From assembly GCA_017795105.1 (NCBI GenBank), contig CP051247.1, positions 3,616,001 to 3,680,000 on the forward strand: 64,000 nucleotides of DNA, written 5' to 3'. Below the pieces are notes generated by a model. It did no database searches. It was not told the DNA's origin and was given only the letters and a program-made list of their open reading frames with translations. Below are positions 1 through 12,308 of this stretch, piece by piece (position 1 is the stretch's first letter; each line of letters opens with the position of its first letter). The DNA comes from Planctomycetaceae bacterium. GTDB lineage: Bacteria; Planctomycetota; Planctomycetia; Planctomycetales; Planctomycetaceae. A program made the position numbers and the translations under genes.

Positions 1-12
1 GCCGCGACCCTT

Positions 13-31
13 CGGCGGCAGGATGCCGCCG
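13..31. repeat. Small palindrome, copy 1 (8-bp stem, 3-nt loop)
   Basis: CGGCGGCA and TGCCGCCG are perfect inverted arms around GGA. Near-identical hairpins lie at 29539-29553 and 59853-59871, and each is followed by a short tract ending in ACGA. It sits just past the stop of the minus-strand exporter gene, so a role at that 3' end is possible. No T-run follows on the minus strand, so it is not a classic intrinsic terminator. Confidence 0.6.
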
Positions 32-42
32 GTACGACTGGA

Positions 43-2433
43 TCACGTTGTGGTCGAGGCGACGGCTTGGGTCTGGTCCTCTTCTGTACTTACTTCCAGC
101 TGGGAAGTCGGGAACTTCTCCGGGAGGAAGTAGGACAAGAGAGCCGGGAGGAAGATCAGGTCGGCGAAGAGAGCCGAGCCGATCGTGAGTGCCCCCATGG
201 CAGCGAAAATCCGTTGATCACGCATGTCACTGAGAAGCACCGTGGCGAAGCCGACGAGCAGGACCACAGTGGTCAGGATCAAAGCGGTGCCGGTGCTGGT
301 GAAAGCTTCGGAGATCGCAATGTCGCGGGGGCTTTCCTTCCAGCTTTCCCGGAAGCGGGTGAGGAAGTGAATGGTGTCATCGACGGCAATCCCCAGGCAG
401 ACGGTGAAGGCACACACGCTGGCAATTTCCAGCGACTGGCCGGTGATCACAAGGAAGGTCGCCGTGACGGCCAGCGGGAACAGGTTCGGAACAACGGAAA
501 TTAACCCGATGCGAAGCGACTGGTAGGCGATCGACAGGACGATGAAGATAATGACCGTTGCGCTCCCCAGACTGGCCGCGAGGTCGACGACGATCTGGTA
601 CAGATTCTCCCAGCGCCAGACCGCCGAGCCGGTCAGATCGAAATTGAACGCGGGGTGTTCCGTTTGAACTCGAGTGAGGCCGGCTTCAATTCGTTCGAAG
701 ACCGGGCCGTACTTTGCGATGCCGAGATCCTGCACACGGAAGTTGACTTCCGCGACGCGGCGTTCCGGTTCATAGAACGCCCGCTTCAAAGATGCCGGCA
801 ACAATTGCACAAGCGGCATGCGATCGACCGGCTCGCCGGAGCCGGGCAGCACGTCGACGAAGTTCTTCAACGAGATCGGGCTGCCGATGAGCGGCTCGTC
901 TTCGAGCAGGTCATCGACTTTGGAAATCACGGTCAGGATCTCAGGATCGTTCAACTCCAGCGAGTCATTCCAGCGAATCCTGATCGACGACATTTCGAGT
1001 CCGCCGAAAGCGACGTCCATGTGCTTGATGGCCTGCACCGCTTCCGAAGATTGTGGCAGCGCATTGGCCCGGCGTTCATCCGGACGAAGCGTTAGCGAGA
1101 CCAGCGACAAGGCGATTGTGCAGGCAATCGCCGCGAAGGCGAACTTGCGGGTATGCCCGAGCACGTAGGCGATGACGCCGCTGATTCGCTGGAGGTTGCG
1201 ATCGATCAGGCCTCGTTCGTGCCCTTTGTGAATGTTGCGGCCGAACGGAGTCGAGCAGATGAAGGGGATGGTGAGCACGACCGACAGGAAAGTGAGGAAG
1301 ACGCCGATCACGCAGCACATCCCGAATTCGCGAACGATTTCGTGATGCGCCAGCGAAAGAGAGCCGAAGCCGATGGCCGTGGTCAGTGAAGTCAGCGCGC
1401 AGGCTAAACCGACGTTTACAATCCCGTTTCGTGCGGACTCGCGAACACCGAGTCCGCTGGCCCGCTGCTTGCGGATTTCGACCATCAGATGCACGCCATC
1501 GGTCAGCCCGACCAGACTCAGCAGAACCGGCAGAATAATGTCGTTGAACGGGTTGTCCTGAAACTCGAAGAAATGCAGAATCCCCATCGTCCAGAAGACG
1601 CCGAGCGCGGGAGCGAGAGACACAATGATGACGGCTCGGATGCCACGGAAGAGAACGACCGCCATCGCCAGAATGGTGCCGTAACCGATGAGCTGATACT
1701 TCATTCGGTTCTGCTCCTGCGATTCGATGAACGTCAGGTAGCTCGGAACCTTCCCGGTGACCATCACGTCGATGTCGTTGCCCGGGATATCATCCACCGC
1801 GGCGAGGACTGTTTCTTTAAGCCGCTCGGTCACATCGGCGTCTTCGGTCACGAACAGCCAGTCGAGCTTGATCATCAACAGCAGTGTGTTGCCGTCTTCG
1901 GCCAGCAGCTGCCCGCCGATGAGCGGGTGGTTGACGGCTCGTTCGCGTGCCTCATCGAACTGCCGCTTTGAAGCACGGGAGTCGGGGAGCATCGAATCGC
2001 GAAAGCCGAAGATATTAAGCACCGGGGCTTCGTCGAGCCACATGATGCTGCGGACCGTCGGCAGATCGTTGAGAGCGGCAACCGCCTGCCGAATGGCGCG
2101 GGCGCCTTCCGGGGTAAAGAACTTCTGTGACTTGACGACCAGAATCACGTCGGCATCGGAGATGCTCACGGCGTCGACATCGGGGATCTGGTTGCGTCGC
2201 TCCCGCTTCTTCTTCGCCTCGTCGGTCTCCGGCTCCTCCGCCTTGGGGGCAGCCTGGGGAGCGGGAGCAGCGACCTGTTCTTCGACCTGGGGAGCCGGCT
2301 TGAAGAGGTCCGTCAGCGTTTCCGGCGATCGATGCCCGAGCACGCTCAGGCCACAAAGCAATGCAATCAGCAGGGCGACAACCAGTGGATAATCGACCGT
2401 GCTGCCGAAGATGCGATCAAAGAGTCGAGTCAT
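43..2433 (-). CDS. RND-superfamily (MMPL/HAE3-type) exporter
   Basis: This 796-residue inner-membrane protein is built as two similar halves. One N-terminal membrane helix (about 18-34) is followed by a Pro/Ala/Glu-rich linker and a large extracytoplasmic loop (about 75-245). Next come a helix cluster (about 250-400), a second large loop (about 450-620) and a second helix cluster (about 625-780). The signatures GLTDGVHL in half one and GIAVDDTIHF in half two match the charged membrane residues used for proton coupling in RND, MMPL and sterol-sensing-domain proteins. The length suits a single-chain RND permease of the HAE3 or hopanoid-transporter kind. The substrate cannot be read, and no adaptor or outer-membrane channel gene is adjacent. 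It may move lipids or hydrophobic compounds, but that is inference. Confidence 0.9.
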   Translation of the reverse strand: MTRLFDRIFGSTVDYPLVVALLIALLCGLSVLGHRSPETLTDLFKPAPQVEEQVAAPAPQAAPKAEEPETDEAKKKRERRNQIPDVDAVSISDADVILVVKSQKFFTPEGARAIRQAVAALNDLPTVRSIMWLDEAPVLNIFGFRDSMLPDSRASKRQFDEARERAVNHPLIGGQLLAEDGNTLLLMIKLDWLFVTEDADVTERLKETVLAAVDDIPGNDIDVMVTGKVPSYLTFIESQEQNRMKYQLIGYGTILAMAVVLFRGIRAVIIVSLAPALGVFWTMGILHFFEFQDNPFNDIILPVLLSLVGLTDGVHLMVEIRKQRASGLGVRESARNGIVNVGLACALTSLTTAIGFGSLSLAHHEIVREFGMCCVIGVFLTFLSVVLTIPFICSTPFGRNIHKGHERGLIDRNLQRISGVIAYVLGHTRKFAFAAIACTIALSLVSLTLRPDERRANALPQSSEAVQAIKHMDVAFGGLEMSSIRIRWNDSLELNDPEILTVISKVDDLLEDEPLIGSPISLKNFVDVLPGSGEPVDRMPLVQLLPASLKRAFYEPERRVAEVNFRVQDLGIAKYGPVFERIEAGLTRVQTEHPAFNFDLTGSAVWRWENLYQIVVDLAASLGSATVIIFIVLSIAYQSLRIGLISVVPNLFPLAVTATFLVITGQSLEIASVCAFTVCLGIAVDDTIHFLTRFRESWKESPRDIAISEAFTSTGTALILTTVVLLVGFATVLLSDMRDQRIFAAMGALTIGSALFADLIFLPALLSYFLPEKFPTSQLEVSTEEDQTQAVASTTT

Positions 2434-2493
2434 TGCGGGCGCATTCGTCCGTGAAGTAATTCGGGGAGACGCGGAATTCGTTGAGTGGAGTTC

Positions 2494-2636
2494 ACCACGG
2501 AGACACGGAGGTCACAGAGAGTCTGTTCGCAAAACCAACTTCAAGCAGACAGTCAAAACTCAATTGCTGGGACCAGGTGAAGGAAGTGACGTTTCTCGTG
2601 AAATCGCCCGCCCTCTGTGTTCTCTGTGCCTCTGTG
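2494..2636. repeat. Intergenic element with imperfect terminal inverted repeats
   Basis: The left end (ACCACGGAGACACGGAGG) and the reverse complement of the right end (ACCACAGAGGCACAGAG) are close matches, giving inverted ends about 25 bp long around about 95 bp of unique sequence. It fills most of the gap between the redoxin-cytochrome gene and the exporter gene. No open frame in it is convincing. It looks like a non-autonomous or MITE-like repeat. Confidence 0.55.
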
Positions 2637-2700
2637 GTTTTCTCCGCGCTGGGTTTCTAAGTTCCATCGTCGGGATGACAGAGTCGATTGCCGAGCGCGA

Positions 2701-4698
2701 CTAAAGAGCCGCGGAAGCGTTGGCGAGCCTTTGGATTTCTTCCCGGTCGAGGTGGGAGTTGTTATCGCGGTCGAAGTTCTTGAAGGCGAACCGCTGCATC
2801 GAGGTCGGGAGCTCATCCCGTTTCACGAGGCCGTCGCTGTCTTTGTCGAAGCGTTTGAAGAAGTCGTCGACGAAATCTTTGACCCGCTGTTCCCGGGCGA
2901 GATCGATTTTCTTCGGCGTCTTTGTCGGTTCCGGATCCGCTTTCGCTCCTCGCTCGAAAGCGACTTCGAAGAACGCGATCGCCATTTCTTCCGAGCTCTG
3001 GTCGCCCCACGTCACGAAATCGTTGGGGTTCGGATTGAACGGATTGTTCTCCGAGTTGTCGTACTTACAGACGAACGACAGCTTCTCGATTCCCTTCAGC
3101 GGACGCGGGGTGGCCAGCTCGTAAACGTGTTGCCAGTTGAAATCGTAGGCGGGGACGTCGAGCATCACGGTCTTTTCATCGCCCTCGTGAGCAAAGACTC
3201 TGCACGACTTGCCGCGGTAGTGCATGTGCGGAGCGATCGCAAGGATGTGACCCTGTCGCGGGAGTTGACCAAGCGAGCCGGAGACCGGATGGTCAGCCGC
3301 GTGCGGCGGGATCTCGAATTCTGAGTTGATCGCCACCAGTGTCGCGACTTCGTGAGTCACGTTCTTCTCTTCTTCGAAGATGAGCCCGATCTTCGTCAGG
3401 TCGCTCTGAGCGATGCCGTTCGGGGTGTAGTGCATCTGGAAGACGAGCTGGGAACCAGCCGGGACGCGGCGGGCGTATCCCTCAGGCATGGCGACGGAGC
3501 GCTGTCCCGGCACATAAGCAGCGATCCACCCTAGGCCGCGAAACTTCTCGCCATCTGGCGGGCGGACGAACACGATGCAGTGATGCACGACGGCTCGATT
3601 GCCCGGCAGCACCTGAGCGGCGGTGATCCATTTGTCTTCTTCGAACTGCGGATCGACCACGTAGTACTGATAGTCGACGAACCCTTCATTGGGAACGTCG
3701 AATGCTTTGCGGCTCATGTCGAGCACGATGTCGGGCTGCTTCGGCAGGCTCCAGCCTTCGACGTAGGTTTCCGGCTCCGGCAGGTCTTCGGCGTTGCCGA
3801 ACGGCATGCCGCCATTCACCCATTCGTGAAGCAGCGCCTTCTCCTTGTCGCTCATGCGGCGTTCGTTGGCGAAGTGATTGAACTCCGGATTGGCGTGCCA
3901 CGGCGGCATCCGACCCTGATCAACCACTTCGAGCATCATGTCGCCCCAGCCGACGACTTCGTCGAAATCGGTGAGAGCGAACGGGCCAATGTCGCCGGGG
4001 CGATGGCATTCAACGCAATGCTTCTGGAGTACGGGAGCGACATCGCGGCAATAGGTGAGGTCGGTGGTAATCTCTTCCGCGTAAACCTTCCCAATGAGGC
4101 AGCCGACAGGTTCGGTCTCGGCAACGGAGACTTCTTTATTCGCCAGCAGTTCCTGCAGAGCGAGCTTCAGGTCATCGCGGCTCGGAGCCGGCTTGACGAT
4201 GCCGGGCAGGTATTGATCATCAATGCGACCGCGATAGCGGATCGTCCCTTTGGCATCGAGCACGACCACTTCCGGCGTTCGTTCGGCTTCAAAGTGATCG
4301 GCAATGCGGTTGTCATAATCTTTGGCGAACGGAAACGTCAGCTTGTGAGTTTTCGCGTAGCTGGTCACATCTTCCAGAGAATCGTGCAGGTTGCTGTTGA
4401 GCCCGATGAACTGCACTTTGTCGCCGAATTCCTGCGCCATCTGTTCGAGACGCGGTCCGTAGAGACGGGCCAGCGGGCATTCCGATCCGAGAAAGCAAAG
4501 GACCGTCACCTTGCCGGGAGCGTCGAGAGGAACTTCGACGGTCTTTCCCTCGATGCCCGGAAGCGTGGCGGTCTTTTGTTGTGGCTTTGCGGACTCTTCC
4601 GCGTGAAGCTCAGCCAGCGGCATGCAGGCGAGAAGAGCCGCGCAGATGCAGAGGAGACAGCGGATCGAGATCAAAGGCATGGTGCTTCCGTTTACCAT
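2701..4698 (-). CDS. Exported redoxin / cytochrome c / Cu-monooxygenase-like / EF-hand protein
   Basis: The domains in order are: a signal peptide (about 1-34); a thioredoxin-fold redoxin domain (about 45-185) with Cys74 in GSECPLA and a Thr-Pro pair near 141; one heme-c site CVECH (228-232) in a planctomycete-type cytochrome segment; a region resembling copper type II ascorbate-dependent monooxygenases (about 320-590) with His clusters VVHHC, MHYTPNG and PHMHY; and two EF-hand loops near 618-629 (DKDSDGLVKRDE) and 643-654. The protein should be periplasmic and redox-active, but its substrate is unknown. The ATG at 4698 overlaps the stop of the upstream CPBP gene, with AGGAA before it, suggesting translational coupling. 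A second ATG at 4680, directly before the signal peptide, is an equally good start. Confidence 0.85.
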   Translation of the reverse strand: MVNGSTMPLISIRCLLCICAALLACMPLAELHAEESAKPQQKTATLPGIEGKTVEVPLDAPGKVTVLCFLGSECPLARLYGPRLEQMAQEFGDKVQFIGLNSNLHDSLEDVTSYAKTHKLTFPFAKDYDNRIADHFEAERTPEVVVLDAKGTIRYRGRIDDQYLPGIVKPAPSRDDLKLALQELLANKEVSVAETEPVGCLIGKVYAEEITTDLTYCRDVAPVLQKHCVECHRPGDIGPFALTDFDEVVGWGDMMLEVVDQGRMPPWHANPEFNHFANERRMSDKEKALLHEWVNGGMPFGNAEDLPEPETYVEGWSLPKQPDIVLDMSRKAFDVPNEGFVDYQYYVVDPQFEEDKWITAAQVLPGNRAVVHHCIVFVRPPDGEKFRGLGWIAAYVPGQRSVAMPEGYARRVPAGSQLVFQMHYTPNGIAQSDLTKIGLIFEEEKNVTHEVATLVAINSEFEIPPHAADHPVSGSLGQLPRQGHILAIAPHMHYRGKSCRVFAHEGDEKTVMLDVPAYDFNWQHVYELATPRPLKGIEKLSFVCKYDNSENNPFNPNPNDFVTWGDQSSEEMAIAFFEVAFERGAKADPEPTKTPKKIDLAREQRVKDFVDDFFKRFDKDSDGLVKRDELPTSMQRFAFKNFDRDNNSHLDREEIQRLANASAAL

Positions 4699-5375
4699 TC
4701 GAATGATTCCTGCTCAGGTTCTTCGGGTTCCGGTTCGGCCGGTTGGGACTTGCGGACGTCGTGGACGATGACCAGAAACGCGAGATAGTCGTAAAACGCG
4801 TGAGCGACGATCGGCGTCACCAGATTCCGTTCGCCGGTGATGTCGAACATCAATCCAAAATAGGCGCCAGCAGCGGAGGCGAACAGTGTGTAAGTCCATG
4901 TCACTGCGTGCATCAGTCCGAACACAACACTGCTGATTCCGAGCCCCCAGCCGTAGCCGAGGTAGGACTCGATCCAGGTCATCATGAAGCCGCGAAAGAG
5001 GATCTCTTCCCCAATCCCGGCCAGCAGGGCGAGCAGAGCGAGTTCAAAATGCGTGCAGCGGGCCAGCAGGCGGCCGAGAGAATCGAGCACGGTTTGTTGA
5101 ATTTTCTGAACCGAATCGATCGGCAGCTGCTCGATGCCCAGAAAAAGGACGAACAGCGGGATCGCCGCGGCAATGCCGTAACCGACCGCCTGCCAGGTGA
5201 AATTGGCATAAACAGTTGGCTGAACAGAGAAGAGCCAGCCGAGAATCATCGCCACGATCAGCAGCGAAAATTCGAACAGACCTGCGCTGGTCAGAAATTC
5301 GTTCCGGTTCTCAAACTTCAAGAAGCTGACTTTCGTTTCGCGGTGATGCCGGTTTGAACACGTCAGATTGTCCAT
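4692..5375 (-). CDS. CPBP (Abi/Rce1-like) intramembrane metalloprotease
   Basis: About 228 residues with roughly six to eight hydrophobic segments. The family's conserved motifs are present in order: EEILFRG, FGLMHAVT and HAFYD, which carry the glutamates and histidines of the proposed active site. The C-terminus is an acidic, Pro/Glu-rich tail. I chose the ATG at 5375 (MDNLTCSN) because upstream codons read as non-membrane, low-complexity sequence. It lies upstream of the redoxin-cytochrome gene and overlaps it by 7 nt, so the two are probably co-transcribed. In bacteria the family includes CAAX-type proteases, bacteriocin-immunity proteins and membrane-protein scaffolds. The substrate here is unknown. 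Confidence 0.85.
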   Translation of the reverse strand: MDNLTCSNRHHRETKVSFLKFENRNEFLTSAGLFEFSLLIVAMILGWLFSVQPTVYANFTWQAVGYGIAAAIPLFVLFLGIEQLPIDSVQKIQQTVLDSLGRLLARCTHFELALLALLAGIGEEILFRGFMMTWIESYLGYGWGLGISSVVFGLMHAVTWTYTLFASAAGAYFGLMFDITGERNLVTPIVAHAFYDYLAFLVIVHDVRKSQPAEPEPEEPEQESFEW

Positions 5376-5574
5376 ATTACCGGGTTCTTCAACGGAAAGA
5401 AAAGGCGGGGAAGGAGCCAGCGTTACCGGGAGTACCCCGCTCAGGCCGCCCCGGCTGCACAAACCTCCAGAGATTGACCGAGAAAACTCTTTGCGGAACG
5501 GTTTATATGTATTAGGATCTATGCGTTCTGGCTCGCGCTCTCCCCGCCCCCGAATCTCACCCCCGGTACGTCGT

Positions 5575-8442
<2,868 letters not shown>

Positions 8443-8478
8443 TCTTCTCCCATTCCTCCGTTTCCAACACGGTGACTC

Positions 8479-9873
8479 ATGACGAATCATTCCGATCAGT
8501 GCGGCTGCGTGTCGCGACGGTCCATGCTGAAGGCAACGACCTGCGGGTTCGGCAGTCTGGCGTTTCTGGATCTGCTCAGCCGGCAGTCGCGAGCCGAATC
8601 CGGGGCTCTGCAGACGCATCACGCTCCGCGGGCGAAGCGGGTGATTTTCCTCTTCATGCACGGCGGTCCGAGCCAGGTCGATACGTTCGACTACAAGCCG
8701 CAACTGCAGAAGGACGATGGCAAATCGCTTCCCTTTGAGGCGGCTCGCAACATCGATGCGGTGCCGAATCTGATGAAGTCACCGTGGAAGTTCGATCGCC
8801 ATGGAGAGAGCGGACTCTGGGTGTCGGAGTTGTTCCCGGAAGTCGCGAAGCATGCTGATAAACTCTGCGTCCTCCGCTCGATGCATTCCAAAGGGCAGTC
8901 GCACGGGCAGGCGGTCTCGATGCTGCATACCGGCTCGGACAGTATGATTCGACCGAGTGTCGGTGCTTGGGTTTCGTACGGACTCGGCAGCGAGAACGAG
9001 AACCTGCCGGCGTTCATGGCCATCTCTCCGCCAACTGCGCATGGTGGGCCGCGCAATTACGGTTCCGCGTTTCTGCCCGCTCGTCATCAGGCGACGACTC
9101 TGGGACGGGCTGGTTCTCTTGGCAGCGGACGAATTGAAAACACGACGAACAAGGCCCTCACGCCGGAACAGCAGAGACGGCAACTCGATCTCATTCAGCA
9201 GCTCAACTCCAATCATCTCTCGTCGGTCGGCCGCGGGCCGGATCTGGAAGGGGCGATGGAGGCGTTCGAGCTGGCCTATCGCATGCAGACGATCGCTCCG
9301 GGCGTGCTCGATCTCGATCAGGAAACGGACACGACGAATCAGCTGTACGGCATCGATGAGAAAGTGACGCAGAACTTCGGGCGTCAGTGTCTGATGGCGC
9401 GTCGTCTGGTCGAAGCCGGTGTGCGGTATATTCAGATCTCAACTGGCAATGTCTGGGACCAGCATTCAAATCTGGTCTCGGGGCACGAGAAGAATTCACT
9501 GGCGGTCGACAAGCCGATTGCCGGCCTCCTGCAGGATCTGCATCAGCGGGGCCTGCTCGATGAAACGCTCGTTGTCTGGGGCGGCGAGTTCGGTCGGACG
9601 CCGATTGTGCAGGGCAAGAACGGTCGCGATCACAACCCGCAGGGCTTCACGATGTGGATGGCCGGCGGCGGCGTGAAAGGCGGGATCGCTTATGGCGAAA
9701 CCGACGACTACGGTTATTACGCCGTAAGAGACCGCGTGCACATGCACGATCTGCACGCGACGATTCTGCACCTGATGGGGATCGACCACGAGCGGCTCAC
9801 CTATCGATACGCCGGTCGCGATTTCCGGCTGACAGATGTTTACGGGAAAGTGGTTCATGATGTGTTTGCATAA
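8479..9873 (+). CDS. DUF1501 family protein, Tat-exported
   Basis: 464 residues. The N-terminus carries a twin-arginine signal, SRRSMLKATTCGFG, followed by a hydrophobic stretch. The body is DUF1501, an alkaline-phosphatase/sulfatase-fold family. Characteristic stretches are IFLFMHGGPSQVDTFD near the start, GGEFGRTP and HNPQGFT further on, and HMHDLHATILHLMGIDH near the C-terminus. These supply the Asp/His residues expected for metal binding. It immediately follows the DUF1549/DUF1553 gene and is very likely co-transcribed with it. The enzymatic activity of DUF1501 is not known. Confidence 0.93.
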   Translation: MTNHSDQCGCVSRRSMLKATTCGFGSLAFLDLLSRQSRAESGALQTHHAPRAKRVIFLFMHGGPSQVDTFDYKPQLQKDDGKSLPFEAARNIDAVPNLMKSPWKFDRHGESGLWVSELFPEVAKHADKLCVLRSMHSKGQSHGQAVSMLHTGSDSMIRPSVGAWVSYGLGSENENLPAFMAISPPTAHGGPRNYGSAFLPARHQATTLGRAGSLGSGRIENTTNKALTPEQQRRQLDLIQQLNSNHLSSVGRGPDLEGAMEAFELAYRMQTIAPGVLDLDQETDTTNQLYGIDEKVTQNFGRQCLMARRLVEAGVRYIQISTGNVWDQHSNLVSGHEKNSLAVDKPIAGLLQDLHQRGLLDETLVVWGGEFGRTPIVQGKNGRDHNPQGFTMWMAGGGVKGGIAYGETDDYGYYAVRDRVHMHDLHATILHLMGIDHERLTYRYAGRDFRLTDVYGKVVHDVFA

Positions 9874-10330
9874 GCCGGGGACTGGCCTCTTGCCAATTTG
9901 TTCGGGCTTGGTAACTTGGATCGTGCTGGGCACCACGCTGATGCTTGCTGCTTCTGAGATACACGCCCAGAACAAGTCTGCTACGCCGGAGAAGAGAGCC
10001 ATGAGTGAACTCGAAGTCAGCTGCGCCCAGGTCAAACAGATGCTCGACGATAACGAGAAGTTTCTGTTGCTCGACTGCCGGGAAGAAGACGAGTACGAGA
10101 CCGTGCATATCGAGGGCTCGAAACTCATGCCGATGAGCGAGATTGTCCGCAAGGTGGGCCAGATCGACGAACATCGCGAGAAGCCGGTTGTCGTTTACTG
10201 TCATCACGGAGGCCGCAGTCTCCGCGTCACGAAGTTCCTGATCGACCAGGGTTTCACGAACGTGAAGAGCATGGCCGGGGGAATCGACGAGTGGTCTGAA
10301 ACGATTGATCCGTCGAAGCCTCGCTACTAA
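9857..10330 (+). CDS. Rhodanese-domain protein, probably exported
   Basis: A single rhodanese domain (about residues 50-150). Its active-site loop CHHGGRS has the cysteine that carries the persulfide, and LLDCREEDEYE is the typical CDC25/rhodanese motif. From the ATG at 9857 the N-terminus looks like a signal peptide ending near SEIHAQ, and a GGGAAAG-like site precedes it. This start overlaps the DUF1501 stop by 17 nt. A second ATG at 10001 has a better spaced GGAG site and would give a 109-residue cytosolic protein of GlpE size. Both forms are plausible. The role would be sulfur transfer to an unknown acceptor. Confidence 0.85.
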   Translation: MMCLHKPGTGLLPICSGLVTWIVLGTTLMLAASEIHAQNKSATPEKRAMSELEVSCAQVKQMLDDNEKFLLLDCREEDEYETVHIEGSKLMPMSEIVRKVGQIDEHREKPVVVYCHHGGRSLRVTKFLIDQGFTNVKSMAGGIDEWSETIDPSKPRY

Positions 10331-10394
10331 ACGAGTCGCTTCCGTTGCCACGTCGGCACCACAGGTTGAACTGCTGTTTCAGGGATGAGCCGGC

Positions 10395-12308
10395 GTGTGT
10401 GGAATTCTGGGAATCGTCTCCTGCACCGGGCAGCCGCTTGAGATCGACGATGCTGATGTCCGTGCCATGCGGGACACGATGCGGTTCCGTGGTCCGGATG
10501 ATGCCGGTCTTTTGCGCGTCGATTCCACCGCGGTTCTGGCGCATCGTCGTTTGTCGATTCGCGACCCGGCTCATGGTCAGCAGCCGTGGACTTCAGACGA
10601 TCGCCGCTATGCCCTCACGTATAACGGCGAGCTCTACAACACGGCTGAGCTGGCTGAACTGACGCGGCATCGCTTCGCTGCTCCGCCCCGAACCCGCTGC
10701 GATACCGAAGCCTTAATGCGGCTGCTGGAGCTGGCGGGAGCCGAGGGCGTTCGGCAGTTGCGTGGAATGTTCGCGGCTGGATTTTATGATCGCGATCAGC
10801 AGCGGCTGCTGTTGTTTCGGGACCGGTTCGGCGTCAAACCGCTGTATTATCTCGAATCGAACGGGACGATCGCTTTTGCCAGCAGCATGGCGGCTCTGCT
10901 GAAGCTGCCGGGATTCCGTCCGCGTCCGCACAGTGCGGCTGTGACCCACTATCTGATGACGCTTCGGCCGGAACTCGATCACCAGACAATGATCGAAGGC
11001 ATCCGTCAGGTGCCGCCCGGCTGTCTGCTGATCGCCGATCGTACCGGCGTCACACTTCAACGGTACTGGGACTATCCCGAGGCTGACGACGACATTTCCT
11101 CCACTGAAGTGGAGTCACGACTCGATGAGCGGTTGCGGGACGCGGTGCAGTCGCGAATTGTCAGCGATGTTCCGGTCGGGATGATGCTCTCCGGCGGCGT
11201 CGATTCATCTCTCCTTGGGACGTATGTCGCCGAGTCGCTGGGAGAGGATTTCACTGCCGAGTGCGGTGTCGGCCGAAGTGAAGAGGCGACGACCGAACAG
11301 GAGTTCGCTGCGCGGGCAGCCGCCGCATTGAACTGCCGCTTTCAAACAGTCGAAGTCAACTCGAATGATTACCAGCAGGGGTGGAAGCAACTGGTGCGCC
11401 AGACGGCTCAGCCGTTGATTACGCCTTCGGATGTGATCATCTACGAGTTAGCCAGGTCGCTCAAACAGCGTGTCGGCGTCGCCCTGGGAGGCGAGGGAGC
11501 GGATGAGCTGCTCTGCGGTTACACGCCGATTCACGGGATCGGCCGCGATTATGATTTGCAGCGGAAGCTGAGCCGAAGAATCGGGCCAGAGGCGAACGCC
11601 GATCTCACCGTCTTTCAACAGAGCCTGTTGCTCACCTATCAGGGGGGCACGTTGCAGTCGCTGGCGGAAACGTACTTCACGCGAGCGACGATGATTCCGC
11701 CGACCGCGATCGCGATGCTCGCCCGGGACAGCTCCGATGACCTCAACCATATTCGAGATTATTACGCGACGCAGCTGGCGGCCGATGATCGCGATCCGGT
11801 AGCCGGAATGGCGGCGATCACGCGATTTCTGCATCGTGACAATCTGCAGGCGCTGCTGTTGAGGCTCGATCAGGCGACGATGGCGGCATCGCTGGAAGCA
11901 CGCGTGCCGTACACGGATCATCGTCTCGTGGAAGCGATCTGGTCGACGCCGCTGGAGCATCGCTTTCGAATTGAGAAGGCGAGCGGCGATGCGATGCGAA
12001 CCTCGAGCGAACTCGATGCTCTCGGTCTGCTGGAAGCGAAAGCTCCGTTGCGAAATCTCGCGCGACGGCGGCTGCCGAAGGATCTCGCGAATCGGCGGAA
12101 GGCGAGTTTCCCGACACCGGTGCTGAACTGGCTGCAGACCGACTGGCGTGACTGGGCCGCGATGACGCTGAGGGATTCGCCGTTCCTGCAGGAGAACTTT
12201 CAGGCCGGCTTCCTGCACGAGCTTTCCAGTGCTCCCGAGCAGGCGGGATTCTGGACCTGGCCGCTACTCAACCTGGCTGTTTGGGCCGACGAAGTCTTCG
12301 ACTACTAA
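10395..12308 (+). CDS. asnB: Asparagine synthetase (glutamine-hydrolysing)
   Basis: 637 residues starting at GTG 10395, so that after Met removal Cys2 of MCGILG is the N-terminal nucleophile of the class II glutaminase domain (about 1-210; RGPDDAG and YNGELYN are visible). The C-terminal synthetase domain (about 230-600) has the ATP pyrophosphatase loop MLSGGVDSSL and the GGEGADELLCGY motif. It makes asparagine from aspartate, glutamine and ATP, or amidates a related acid in a biosynthetic setting. No secondary-metabolite genes are nearby, so the housekeeping role is preferred. Its stop shares the four bases CTAA with the stop of the convergent TPR gene. Confidence 0.93.
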   Translation: MCGILGIVSCTGQPLEIDDADVRAMRDTMRFRGPDDAGLLRVDSTAVLAHRRLSIRDPAHGQQPWTSDDRRYALTYNGELYNTAELAELTRHRFAAPPRTRCDTEALMRLLELAGAEGVRQLRGMFAAGFYDRDQQRLLLFRDRFGVKPLYYLESNGTIAFASSMAALLKLPGFRPRPHSAAVTHYLMTLRPELDHQTMIEGIRQVPPGCLLIADRTGVTLQRYWDYPEADDDISSTEVESRLDERLRDAVQSRIVSDVPVGMMLSGGVDSSLLGTYVAESLGEDFTAECGVGRSEEATTEQEFAARAAAALNCRFQTVEVNSNDYQQGWKQLVRQTAQPLITPSDVIIYELARSLKQRVGVALGGEGADELLCGYTPIHGIGRDYDLQRKLSRRIGPEANADLTVFQQSLLLTYQGGTLQSLAETYFTRATMIPPTAIAMLARDSSDDLNHIRDYYATQLAADDRDPVAGMAAITRFLHRDNLQALLLRLDQATMAASLEARVPYTDHRLVEAIWSTPLEHRFRIEKASGDAMRTSSELDALGLLEAKAPLRNLARRRLPKDLANRRKASFPTPVLNWLQTDWRDWAAMTLRDSPFLQENFQAGFLHELSSAPEQAGFWTWPLLNLAVWADEVFDY

